Shown here piece by piece: positions 1 through 10,262 of a stretch of 64,000 bases of DNA. The translations under genes and the position numbers were made by a program. The DNA is from Cryptomeria japonica (Eukaryota; Streptophyta; Pinopsida; Cupressales; Cupressaceae), in NCBI RefSeq assembly GCF_030272615.1, contig NC_081405.1, positions 154,861,613-154,925,612 on the forward strand, given 5' to 3'. Below the pieces are notes generated by a model. The model was not told the origin of the DNA and ran no database searches. It saw only the letters and a list, made by a program, of their open reading frames with translations. Position 1 is the stretch's first letter. The number at the start of each line of letters is the position of its first letter.

Positions 1-331
1 TCTATGTTTCTTCTTTCTTATACTTTAAGTTATATTCCATATATACTTTCAGGATGTTTGAGAGTGGTTTCAGACCTCCAGGAGTTATATTGCAAAATCT
101 AGTTTTTTGAGGTTTTTTCAGTTTCCAGACTTAGTCAAATTCAGGATCAGGGCATTCCAGACTTAGCCAAATTTCAGGATCAGGACTTCGCTCAAGCCGG
201 ACTTGCTATCCTATGTGATCCCCTGGGCGACGCTTCAAGTTATATTCATTTGATAAAATGCACCTCTTTGGACCTTTTCACATCGTCAAGATGTTAAAAT
301 CCTGCAAGGACAAAGCAAAATTGGATTTGTA

Positions 332-532
332 GCTCCGGTCCTTCATTGAGGGACAGGAGCGATTTTTTCCCTGGAGGCATTTCTGTGCTCATGAAAATCT
401 TCAATTTATATTCAATGGAAAGATCTCGCCTTTCTCCATCACTTCCAATTCGTAATTCATCTTGACCCTGCAGGAATAGTAAAATATTTGAAAACGAGCT
501 CCCGTCCTTCACTGAGGGACAGGAGCGATTTT
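332..532. repeat. 35-bp direct repeat pair with hairpin potential
   Basis: Two 35-bp copies (332-366 and 498-532) differ at two positions by eye. Within each, GCTCC-GTCC near the left can pair with GGAC-GGAGC near the right, so each copy can fold into a short hairpin. The surrounding 1-900 is AT-rich with no recognisable gene. It looks like non-coding remains of an LTR element, but the family could not be named. Confidence 0.5.
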
Positions 533-927
533 GCTCATACAGGCCAAAATATCATGATTTTACACATTTTATCACTTCACAAGGCAAAAACAAATCATTT
601 CCAATGCCTAGGATCAAATATCAAAAAAGTCAAAATTTGGTCAAAATTACTCAATTGGACAAAATTCATGTTTCATCATCAACACTTAGACAAATTTAGA
701 TTCTGCGTTCAAAATTCCAATTGAAAATAGACCATTCTGGCGAATTCATTTCATTCAAAATTACGTCCTACAAAAGGTAATTCAAAAAGCTCTCAAAACC
801 GACCGGATTCTGGCCTGAAAAGACGGTAATTAAAACCCTAAGGCTTGACCCTAAATCCAGACAACTAACAAACTAACAAAACCCTAAAAAAAACAAAGCG
901 AAAACGAACAAAACGAGCAAAAAACAT

Positions 928-1703
928 GGGTCCCCATTTGCAATGGGGCGATGTGTGAAAACATCACAACAGGGATCACGCCCCCTAAAATCTAGGGATT
1001 TGGCTTTTTAGGTCAAAACTTGGAATTTTTGAGTTGTGGTCGAAGCTGGTCAGTGGTATCAGTGCAAACCCTAGGTTCCCATTCCGAAAAAGCAAAAAGC
1101 CTAAAATCTAGGGATTTAGCTTTTTAGGTCAAAACTTGGAATTTTTGAGTCCCAGTTGAAGCTAGTCAGTGGTGCAAGTGTAAACCCTAGGTTTGCATCT
1201 CGAAAAAGCAAAAAGCTTAAAATCTAGGGGTTTAGCCTTTTAGGTCGAAACTTGGAGTTTTCGAGTTCCAGTCGAAGCTGGTCAATGGTGCAAGTGCAAA
1301 CCCTAGGTTCCCATTCCGAAAAAGCAAAAGTAGACATCCCTAAAAAAATAGGAAAAACTTTCTAAAAATAGCCATACTGGGGATTGGGCTAAAAATGCCA
1401 AAAACGAAACTTCCTAAAAAATAGGAAAAAGCAAAAAAACAAACTTTCTAAAAATAGAAAGTTGTCCAAATTCGTCCAAATCAATTGCGATCTTCGTCCT
1501 TTGGCCTCTCTAAGCACTCTGGTGGTGTTCGCATTTCGGAATCACATAACTTGCAAAAACTAACTTTCAATCGCTAGGGCTTGAAATGCTCTGAATTGGA
1601 TAAGGCTTGGTGAAATTGCAGCAAAAGGTCATAGGACACTAACAAAACCCTTGAAAGCAGGAAAAGAGAGGGTCCCCATTTGCAATGGGGCGATGTGTGA
1701 AAA
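928..1703. repeat. 34-bp direct repeat pair (928-961 and 1670-1703)
   Basis: Two near-identical copies about 740 bp apart share a perfect CCCCATT-TGC-AATGGGG hairpin (7-bp stem, 3-nt loop) followed by CGATGTGTGAAAA. They bracket the tandem array at 984-1330. This suggests that 0.9-1.7 kb is one decayed repeat unit, possibly a retrotransposon UTR or LTR. No coding sequence was seen. Confidence 0.45.
984..1330. repeat. Three tandem copies of a ~115-bp unit
   Basis: Three head-to-tail copies begin near 984, 1100 and 1215. Each starts CTAAAATCTAGGG, continues through a TTTTTAGGTC block and ends with AACCCTAGGTT then a GAAAAAGCAAAA stretch. They differ by scattered substitutions, which indicates an old duplication. 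No reading frame is conserved. The stretch from 1331 to 2170 shows nothing else recognisable, and no upstream exon of the hydrolase gene could be placed there. Confidence 0.7.
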
Positions 1704-2170
1704 AGGTCACAACACCTTCTAGCTATAAATAGAGAGGGAAATAGAATTATCTCAATGTGGGTTGGTAAGGATAGAAAATGTCTAGACCATAGTTTCTTAA
1801 AGATTGCTTTCAATGAGATATTTGGAGTCATTGTTCCTAACTTTAATATTGATTACATTTTATCATTGAGGTTAGATAAGAGATTGATCCAAGATAAATC
1901 AATTCATAGCCATAAATGATAAATACAAAGAAAAATAGAAGTAATCTCAATGTGCACAGGGAACCTTAGATGATTTCTTTACTCTAGTTGCTGAAAGATC
2001 TTTCTCAATGAGAACTTTGGAGAGGATGTTCTGAACTTTGCTGTGTGTCAACATTTAATTTTTAATACTAGATAAGAGATTGAATGGAAGAAATATGCTT
2101 GTTTGGATGTTAAAAATGTAAAACTTTAACATTTAATCTGATCAATGCTGTTTCTAAAGTGATTGTGCAG

Positions 2171-2278
2171 GAGAGAATCACAATTCCAAACAAGGATGGA
2201 GTAAAATTAGTGGGGCTGCTGGATGATACTGGCTCAAAAGACCTTGTTATCATTTGCCATGGATTTCGATCATCTAAG
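2171..2278 (+). CDS. Alpha/beta hydrolase gene, internal exon A
   Basis: This 108-bp exon encodes 36 residues and is preceded by TTGTGCAG and followed by GTACTA, so both splice borders are canonical and the exon is in phase 0 at both ends. It starts ERITIPNKDG and ends LVIICHGFRSSK. The hydrophobic strand followed by HG (residues 30-31 of the joined product) is the oxyanion-hole motif of plant alpha/beta hydrolases of the serine aminopeptidase S33/Hydrolase_4 type. The substrate is unknown. The start codon is not here: in relatives a short N-terminal segment precedes this point, and no upstream exon was found in 1-2170. The next coding base is 17,064 bp downstream. The family call is strong because all five exons join in frame; the enzymatic role is not inferable. 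Confidence 0.85.
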
Positions 2279-3147
2279 GTACTATTCGGAGATTCTTGAA
2301 TAAGCGTTTTACCGATAACTTTTTCTTAGGTCCTGCATACAGTCTCATCTTAATGTTAACTCTTTTGCTTTTCTTATAGAGAAAAATGATATTTTACTGT
2401 TATTTTGGAAGGATCAAAATGAGCTTTATGTTTAAACTCTTACAGTTAATGGGCTTCTCTTGTGAGCCCAAATTGCAACACAAAGTCATGTATGTTGTTT
2501 TCATGGTAGGAGACATGTTAACAATTAACCAAGTGATATTAAACAAGAATGACTTAAGGTTAGGGTCAATAATTGCATCAATTCTGCACATGATAGTTAC
2601 AGATGTCTGGAATCTTAATCATACAATTGCATAATTATTCAACTTGAGTATTTATTTTCTACCGAGTTCTTTTATTCTTGTTTTTTCTGTTTAACTGCAA
2701 AGGACTGGACTTGTCAAAAAAAATTAAGATTCACGCATATCTTAATCATGTCCGAAAATTAGTTACCAAATTTCTACATCACCATTGGAATGCTTGTAGA
2801 GAAAATGAGTTTTGGCATGTCAGATCCTTTACCTTGTATTTAAAATGTTGCTGACACATCCATTTACTGTTGCCATCACATTTTCTATTTTGTGCCTCTT
2901 TCCATTTTTATGAAAATTACATAGTGCTAGCCTACTATTATGGTCTAATTCCCATTTCTTGTATTTTTTGAATTTTTTATTTTTTGTTTCTTTCTCCATT
3001 TCTTTATTTTTTAGTAGAATAGATCTAAAAGATATGGCAGAATGTTACAAGGCTTTATTAAGACAGGTGAAAAAAATAAAGCTAGATCTATCAATTGTTA
3101 TAATAAAGTCAAAGCAGAGAAATGAGACTTGCACAGATTCGGCAAGT
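2279..3147 (+). other. Start of the 17.1 kb intron, with a short coding-like segment
   Basis: This is AT-rich intron sequence. The only notable part is an open + frame at about 3016-3147 containing LKDMAECYKALLRQVKKIKL, preceded by a pyrimidine tract and TTTTTTAG. It stops resembling coding sequence where the gypsy LTR copy begins. It does not fit the hydrolase alignment, because exons A and B are contiguous in the protein, and its origin is unknown. Confidence 0.3.
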
Positions 3148-3149
3148 CA

Positions 3150-3444
3150 ACCAATAGGAACAATAACTAGAGCTAAAGTCTCAACCCAAAGATTGGTCAT
3201 TCATTCTGTGTAGCTATTATCTCCATGACTGAAGTTCATTTACTTGTCAACCTAGGGACCTATTCCTTGAAATGGGTTTGCATTGTATATGCATTAAGTT
3301 CTTGTGATAGTCATTCTGCACTACTGCAGTAACTAAATCTATTCGAAATAAACAAGTGAAAAGATAACAACTGAATGGCTACAGGAAATCTTAACATTAA
3401 CAGAAGATTCTAATTAGATAACTGTTAACTAAGTTCAGAGTTGA
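3150..3444 (-). repeat. Gypsy LTR copy, left part
   Basis: This sequence is repeated directly at 14729-15025, starting CCAATAGGAACAATAACTAG in both places with scattered substitutions. The copy resumes after the solo LTR at 4607-4645 (CAAACAAGAATTACTCTG), then diverges. It is the remnant 3' LTR of the - strand gypsy element. Confidence 0.75.
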
Positions 3445-4601
3445 TGTAATGTCCCCTTTTTAGCGCAACATGATATGGGGTGTCGTTAGCCTATTCTGAC
3501 ACGGTCCCGAAGGCTAACAAGGACATTGGTGGGATCCTGAGGTGTTTTGGCCTAGGTGTTTTCAGTTTTAGGCCAATCAGTGCTGCTCTGACAGGGTTTC
3601 TAGACACTTACTATTTATAGTAAGTTAGTCTCCAAGCAGTGACTTGAAATTTTTAGTGTTTCCTTGGTTGGTATAATTATCAGTAAAAAATATATTTGAA
3701 GGCGACAATGATTTAAAGGGATTATCAACAATGTTTTAATATTTAACGATAAAGTGTAAAGTTAAATTAAATATTTAACTTTATCGTTATATTATAAGGT
3801 TGGGAATATAAAGTAATGTTTAAAATATTAAAAGTTCCCTTTAATGTGTACATTGTGGGAAATAATATTTTATTCTAAAATGTATTATCCCACATTGAGG
3901 AAATGAAGTGTTTGCATCCAGGAAGAAGATATAAATTGAGGTTGAGAGCTCTCTTTTGGCGTATGCTTGGAGAAGATTTAATATCTTGTTGTTGGATTTC
4001 ATGAGAAATCTGATTCGTTGGGCTTGGAGGACGAAATCCCTCTTGGCCAACATTCTTCTCGCTGTTGTGAGATACAGTCAGGAGAATTTATGGTGTTTTC
4101 ATTTAGGAAACACACTGGGTTCATTAGATTTTCACAGGGCAGATTTAAGAAGATTTTGGAGTAGTTTGAAGGTGAACAGTGCTGTGAACAGTGCCGTGAA
4201 CAGTAATGTGAACGGTAATGTGAACAGTGTCGTGAATAGTGCAGCTACAGTGTGTGAATAGTGTTTTCAGTAGGTTCTATACTTGTGGAGTTCAGGTTTG
4301 AATTTGTTTATTATCATATGGTCTGTAATATTCTTCAGATCTGATTTGTATGCTTGGGGTTGGAATTAAATAAATACCATCAGCATTAATCTTCTTGTTT
4401 TTTGGTATTTGATATGTCTGGTTGTTTTTTATATTGAATAAACTTTGAAAGCTTTACAATAAATATCAATTTATCCAATTTATCCTATTGCAAATCAAGA
4501 ACCAAAAAGTCCAGTAGTCAGCTTGCAAGCCAATTGTTTGACAAAATTACACTAAGTAAAAAGGACATAAATTTAGTGCCGAACAGGGGGTGTCCATTAC
4601 A
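3445..4601. mobile_element. Solo LTR, 1157 bp, TGTAATG...CATTACA
   Basis: The segment begins TGTAATGTCCCC and ends GGGGTGTCCATTACA, with 7-bp inverted termini, and is flanked by the 5-bp direct repeat GTTGA (3440-3444 and 4602-4606). Removing it joins the two halves of the gypsy LTR copy exactly, so it inserted after the gypsy element. No internal coding domain, primer site or second LTR is visible, so a solo LTR left by unequal recombination is the simplest reading. Internal features include a 12-bp minisatellite at 4172-4263. Confidence 0.8.
4172..4263. repeat. 12-bp minisatellite inside the solo LTR
   Basis: About seven degenerate tandem units of GTGAACAGTGCT type (variants end in GCC, AAT and GTC) run head to tail. 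It lies inside the 3445-4601 LTR and may be an LTR-internal expansion. Confidence 0.75.
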
Positions 4602-4645
4602 GTTGACAAACAAGAATTACTCTGTCTGCTTTGGCTGCAGGAACC

Positions 4646-6145
4646 ATAGATGGAACACTCACAGAGTACTCGGTGAGTTTTTGAGTTTCTGAGCTCTGCG
4701 AGTTTTTATGACTTTAACTCGCAGCAAAAACTCGACGAGTTTCTTGCAAAAACTCGGCTAGACTTAAAAAAAAAAGGCCCAAACGTGTCATAAAATTATC
4801 AATTTTTGTTTTTTCAGGTCAATTTCATTCTCTTCATCAGAATATACACATGAAATATAACATTTAAGTATAAGTGAAATTTCAATATGTCTTTTTCCTT
4901 TCTTATACTTTATAACACCCGACGCCTTTATAAAATAATAAAAGTATTTTTGGCTCATCAAGTATTCATCTATCCAGAAATATCATGACTTAGGAGTCAG
5001 CATAAAGGGCCTTCCAGTCTACATGGGACTTCATCCCATGAATCATAATCTTTGGACTGATCACTAGAGAAGCCATCATTGCAAATCACCGATCTGCCTG
5101 TGATTGAATGATAAAGTGAATCGATCATACTTTGGATCGATTAAAGAACAATGTTATGTACTTAATCATTAATGAAGTCGATTATGTGAATCGACTAATC
5201 TGATTATATATCGATTAGAAGTCTAACCAATATCGATTATGGAAATCGATTATACATTAAACTACTATGTATAAATTGTATCATGCTGATTCGATTATGA
5301 GAATCGAATTATTTATAATTGGTTATGAACATCGAATATATTGATCAATGGAATGATCAATATAATGAATCGATCATCCTGCTAAACAGATCGGTATTAC
5401 TATGCTGTTTAATATCAACGATTATGTAATTGTTCATTGCTGTTTAGTAGAGCATGTCTATTCATAGATATGTCTAATCATAAACATATATAACATGGAT
5501 GAATTCGATTCTAATTGTAAGTACAGAAATCAATAAGTGCAAGCCAAAGATATACACAACAAACAGTATAGAGAGCAGTCGACATATGGAAGTTAATATT
5601 AAGTACAGTCAAGATTAGTGATTAAAGCGGAGAATATTGTGAGAGAAGATAGAGCGATCTGTAGTGTGAGAAGTCTGTCATATATGAACTTGGATAGTTC
5701 GATATATTGTGTAATCAGCATTGAGAAATTCTGATAAATACAACAGTGAATAAGATCGACATTATATTGCAATCTCGTCATATTGTTTACTTCTCCATAT
5801 CATCAGTATTGATATTATAATTTCTGCAGATTGACATATATATATGTTAATATTCAAGAAGAAATTATAAAGACTTTGTGATCAATATCTTATATAGAAA
5901 AATTAAAATACCATAACCTCTAAATCTGATCAAACATTAACAGATATTACCTATAATAATCCGCATGGCAACAAGAATAATAGGTCAAAACAATATAGGG
6001 TTTAATGGGTTTAGTTATCATCCAGATTGCACATAGTCAAACTTTAATACATCACATGACTCAAACACTATCCCAATATGCAACTTAAAACATGGCAAAA
6101 ACTTATCAGTTATAGAAATAAAAGAGCTATTATTTCAGCTCATCA
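4646..6145. other. Unassigned insertion between LTR remnant and gypsy interior
   Basis: This 1.5 kb interrupts what should be the 3' LTR of the gypsy element. It begins with repeated ACTCG/CGAGTT words (4660-4760), has an LTR-like start TAACACCCGACGCC near 4914, and contains a cluster of palindromes of the form TCGATT-N5-AATCGA at 5118-5308. No coding potential was seen. It is probably one or more further non-coding element fragments. Confidence 0.4.
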
Positions 6146-6160
6146 TGCCCCCCAACTTAA
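6146..6160 (-). promoter_or_regulatory. Polypurine tract of gypsy element
   Basis: On the - strand this reads TTAAGTTGGGGGGCA, directly after the last ORF and just before the expected 3' LTR edge, whose neighbouring + strand bases are ...CATCA. It matches the expected position and composition of the plus-strand priming site. Confidence 0.55.
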
Positions 6161-6312
6161 TGTCTTGCTGATCCTCCAACAAGAGGAAAATTTCTTATTT
6201 GGGCACTGACTCGTAAATCGCCTATGGTTCCCTGTCTAGTACCTCATGTAGCCAAGTTCCAATAAAATCCTTTCATTTTTTCCAGCCTAGTCCACCTGGC
6301 TTCCTTTGTGGC

Positions 6313-7344
6313 CTATTCATATGGTTTGTCTGTAGGCCTGCATCCCATCAATGGCCACATAAGGATAGGTGGCTGAAATATCAAGGGTAGGCAGTTATTG
6401 CTTTTTGTCCTACCCAAGTGGATATACTTGGGAGTTCTTTGCGTGGATGCATGATAATTAGGCAGTGAATGAGGTTCACCCTGCTTTAGGTCTTCTGGAA
6501 GATTGTTCCAACGCTGAACCAAACATTCAACTGCAGCTTGATTTTCATTTCTAACCAAATGCTCATATTCCTGAAATGCTTCCTCTCTCAACGGTAAAAC
6601 CCGGCTTCCGACATCAGGTCCAGTTAACAACTTTTGCCAGTCATAGTACATATGTCGTGGATTTTTGGCTTCAGCTCTGAGTGGTAGTGGGCAATCAAAC
6701 TCCAAATTCCTGTATGTTCTAGCCTGTGTTCCCATACTGGTTTCATTTTGTATCCATGACATCAATGCTTTTAGTTGAATGTCACCAATATACAGTAAGA
6801 GATTCCATTCGTTGTTAGAAGAGACAACATAATTATGCAAATAAAATTCACATAACAAATTCTTAACAGCTGTAGGAGAGTTTTGATAAACATTATACAA
6901 TTCCTGCGGAGTATCTAAAGAAGGACTAAGATCTCTAACAATGCGATTTAGCTTGAAACATAAATACTGTTCCTTCAAATATAAAGCATAAACTCTCGGA
7001 GGAGCCCTACACTGCATCAACTCAGGAACCATGTTTGCAACGGTGTCTACTTTGGTTTGTAATTCAACAATTTTATTGTTCCTCTTTTCAATCTCTTTCT
7101 GTTGCTTATCAATTATTCCTTGTAGCCTAGCCCTTTCTATCTCCCACTGTCTATAGAATGTAAGTGCAATGGATAAACTAGTGAAACATGAAGGGAGCCT
7201 GTGAGTTGTTACCTGAGGGCTTGAGATCTCATCAACCGGTTCTTCCAACTGCTCTGCTACATGTGCCAAATTTGACAGTCCGTTGGCTCCATGTCCTTCC
7301 TGTGGTTGAACCTCTGTTTGACTTCCGTGACCTAATTCCGACAT
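6313..7344 (-). pseudogene. Extra 3' ORF of gypsy element, part C (coiled coil)
   Basis: A 343-residue open frame lies on the element's coding strand, downstream of integrase. Residues about 75-105 (ERARLQGIIDKQQKEIEKRN) have the heptad pattern of a coiled coil. The rest is a mixed helical domain without a motif I recognise. No signal peptide or clear membrane segment is seen. It follows two shorter fragments (7567-8100 and 8161-8445); the three probably belonged to one protein broken by frameshifts and stops. Athila-type elements carry an extra 'env-like' ORF at this position; whether this one is homologous is inference. It could also be a captured plant gene. Confidence 0.5.
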
Positions 7345-7566
7345 TTACACATAAATGACTTCACTCACATCCCCTGTTGCTTGAGTTCTTCGTTTACCCC
7401 GTCGACTCCTTAATTGCATTTCTTGAGTGGTTGCAGGAGATGTTGCTGCAGGAGGTGTTGCTGTAGGAGAATTTCCCTTTACCTTGTGCTTTTTAGCTGC
7501 AGGAGAAACCTGCGCTGCTTGAGGCAGTTTTACGGTATCTTCCTCTGCATCAATTTTTTCTTTTTC

Positions 7567-8100
7567 TTATCCTTTCCTTCTAGATGACGCCGCTCCACTT
7601 TGAAATTGAGTGGAGGGCTGCTCAATATTTGGTTCAATTACCGTTTCTTCTGCACCAGGCAAGGCCTCTTCGACAACGGGAGGTTCGTTTGTTGCAAAAA
7701 CCCTAGGAGATGAGGGTTCTCCGATATCTTCCTCTTGAGCTGCAATTTCTTCTGCAACAGGAATATTTTCCTCCCCAAATTGCAGGATATCCTCGAACTC
7801 TCCCCATGACATCTGCGAGAAATCTTTGAGAGATTGTTCTACCAACAATTTGATCAAGCAATGATGACTAACAAAACGGTTGCTACCCCTTTGTGTTTCC
7901 TTTGCACTTATGGAGATAAGATGATACAAGAAATTCAGAACATTCATCCTTCGGCCATGCCGTAGATGACTCAGTAATTTAAAATGAACTGAATGCAAAT
8001 TGGAATACCTACCATCACATGTAATATATTTCCTCACATAAAATGCAACCTGGGGCCATTTTGCTTGAAGAGATGTCTGTTTGGTTCCTTGCTTGTCCAC
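7567..8100 (-). pseudogene. Extra 3' ORF of gypsy element, part B
   Basis: A 177-residue frame on the element's sense strand. The first 110 residues are hydrophobic/basic and helical (including HFKLLSHLRHGRRMNVLNFL); the C-terminal 60 are acidic and proline-rich (AAQEEDIGEPSSP). The pattern of a compact domain then an acidic linker resembles the accessory 'plant transposon protein' regions of large Ty3/gypsy elements. That is family-level resemblance from memory, not a demonstrated match. It is separated from the fragments on both sides by stops and frame changes. Confidence 0.45.
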
Positions 8101-8160
8101 ACTCAGAGGGCTGTCAGCTAGGTGAGTAAACTCTGCCCTAGCACTTCTTGCATCTTTCGC

Positions 8161-8445
8161 CTAAGGAAATAGTTCTCCCTCCTGTGGCAACCCAATGACT
8201 TTGGCTAATTGTTGCTCTGTGGCAATGACCCTTAACCCTTTGACGGAGGCCTCTCCTTCACTATATTTGCGCATGAATTCATGAGCAATTTCCTCATTAA
8301 AATCCGTCAATTTTAAAATATAGTCAATCCACCCATAGGTATAGAAGTAATGTTCACACTGGTTGTCCTGCAGCAAAGCATCATGAACTACAGGCTCATG
8401 ATGGATAGGGGCTCCTCCCATGGCTAACTTGGCTTTCAAAAACAA
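8161..8445 (-). pseudogene. Extra 3' ORF of gypsy element, part A
   Basis: A 94-residue frame forms the N-terminal piece of the downstream ORF region. It includes FNEEIAHEFMRKYSEGEASV followed by KGLRVIATEQQLAKVIGLP, a pattern like the start of retrotransposon accessory proteins, in which a short 'F..e..a.ef....' segment precedes 'v.g..v..t...la.l.glP'. It ends at a stop and continues in another frame. There is no independent promoter evidence. Confidence 0.45.
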
Positions 8446-9077
8446 TTACCACAACAAAATGAAAGACTGAAATATCCTACAAAATTGAAAATTCATGCTC
8501 CGAAATCCTTTACTTCTTTTTCAGTACCTTTCATCGATTATGGTGGCAGGATGAACTACTCACTCGTGCCAAAAGATTTCTCATTCAAAAATGATATCAG
8601 ACAAATTAAAACACATTATTGACAAGGACACATAATTACGCAACCCATAAATCAGACCATAAAACACCCTCTCCCCCCTTGCACCCCCCAACTTAAGATG
8701 ACACGTGTCCACACATGTGAAAAAGGACATAGGGAAGGGTATGTGAATCATAACAGGTAATAATCATAATGAAAGAATAAATGCATAATTAAGGGAAAAA
8801 TAAATAATACACATACCTGCAGTCGTACTAATTAATGCTGCAATTAAATGATTAGCTATTCACAATATGATATGAGATGACGTGAAGTGAATGATGTGAC
8901 AGAAATAGATATGAAATGGGATGAGGTGGATGAGAAAATTATGAGCGGAGAATGGTATTTCCATAAAGTATGGAAATGGTTATTATGAAGGCATGCATGA
9001 AATTTTTTAAGACTGAGGCCTAAGAAGGTCCCCTGTAGAAGCTATAGGAACTGCGTCCATAATATCCTCTTTAGATG
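8446..9077 (-). other. Gypsy spacer between integrase and extra ORF, with a second PPT-like tract
   Basis: This is non-coding, AT-rich sequence. On the - strand, 8682-8697 reads CTTAAGTTGGGGGGTG, nearly the same as the polypurine tract at 6146-6160 and followed by another purine run. It could be an internal (central) polypurine tract, or the original element end with the extra ORF region added later. Nothing else was seen here. Confidence 0.4.
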
Positions 9078-10262
9078 CTACAGGAACTGTTGCAAGAGGG
9101 TTTTCTTCAGATGCTGCAGGAACTGTGGTCTGCACTTGGTTGGCAAATTGCTGCAAGAACTGTTCTTTTGTTGCAGGATATGGTAAAGGCGTAGTCGATG
9201 ACCATTGATCAGCAGTTTGAATCTGACTGAGTCTATTATTGTCAACTGAACTGCTCCATTTGGAAAAACTTCATCTATTTCATATGGGCCCAACCATCAT
9301 GTCTGCAACTTCCCCATAGCATCCTTATATCTGGAATCATACAACAATGCCCAATCTCCAAATTTAAATTTTCTCTCCTTGATATACTTATCATGCCATT
9401 TAGCTCGTTGATGTTGAATAATCTTTGTATGCTGGACAACCATCTTTCTCAGCTCATCTAGAGCATTCAATTGCATGATGCGGTCTTTTTGTGCTTTGGA
9501 GAGAGTCATGTTCAACTGCAGAGCTGTCCTAAGAGTTTTATGCTCAAACTCAATGGGCATCATGGCTGTTTTTCCATACACCATTTCAAAAGGTGTAAAA
9601 CCAGTTGTTGTCTTCCATGTTGTTCAGTATGCCCAAATGGCTTTAGGAAGTCTATTTGACCAATCTTTCTTATGAAGAGCTTCTGTCTTGGTAAGAATAG
9701 GTTCTAAATCCCTGTTTGTAACTTCTACTTGACCATTTGCTTGAGGATGGTATGGAGTAGACTTCCTGTGTCTGATATATATCATTAACCAATGTTGCAT
9801 TTAATGTGGAAGTAAATTGTGGTCCTTGATTTGAAACAATCTCTCTTGGTACACCATATCTGGTAAATATTTCCTCATAGAGAAATTCAACTACCTTATT
9901 ATCTCTTGCATGTGTCATGGCCCTTGCTTCCACCCATTTTGTAACATAACTAGTGCATACTAGAATATAAGATTTTCCATTGGAAGGAGGATCAATTGGT
10001 CCAACAAAATCCAATCCCCATTTGTCAAATGGTGCAACCAATATTTGGGGATATAATTGCATTTCATCAAATCTGGTAGACCTACCCATTCGTTGGCATC
10101 TATTACATTTTCTAGTATATTGTGCTGCATCTTTATATAAAGCTGGCCAATGATATCCTGTGGTAAGGATTTTAAATGTTGTTCTTTTAGTAGCAAAATG
10201 TCCTCCACATGGCTCATCATGACATGCATGAAGGATATCATATGTTTCATCCTCTCAGACAC
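9078..10262 (-). pseudogene. Gypsy integrase (broken)
   Basis: Integrase inserts the element's cDNA into chromosomes. In element order, a zinc-binding region is read at about 10262-10070 (HACHDEPCGGHF, later CNRCQRMG). A catalytic core follows at about 10089-9670 with WGLDFVGPIDPP, VTKWVEARA and FTRYGVPREIVSNQGPQFTS, in which the conserved D of 'SD.G' is N. The C-terminal part at 9584-9078 has GPYEIDEVFPNGAVQL and NGHRLRLYH, typical of gypsy integrase tails. At least two frame changes and several stops separate these parts, so it cannot be made as one protein. No chromodomain was seen. Confidence 0.8.

Noticed and set aside
4172-4263. A CRISPR-like array
   Set aside because: The 12-bp units are directly tandem with no unique spacers, and the genome is eukaryotic. 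It is a minisatellite in an LTR.
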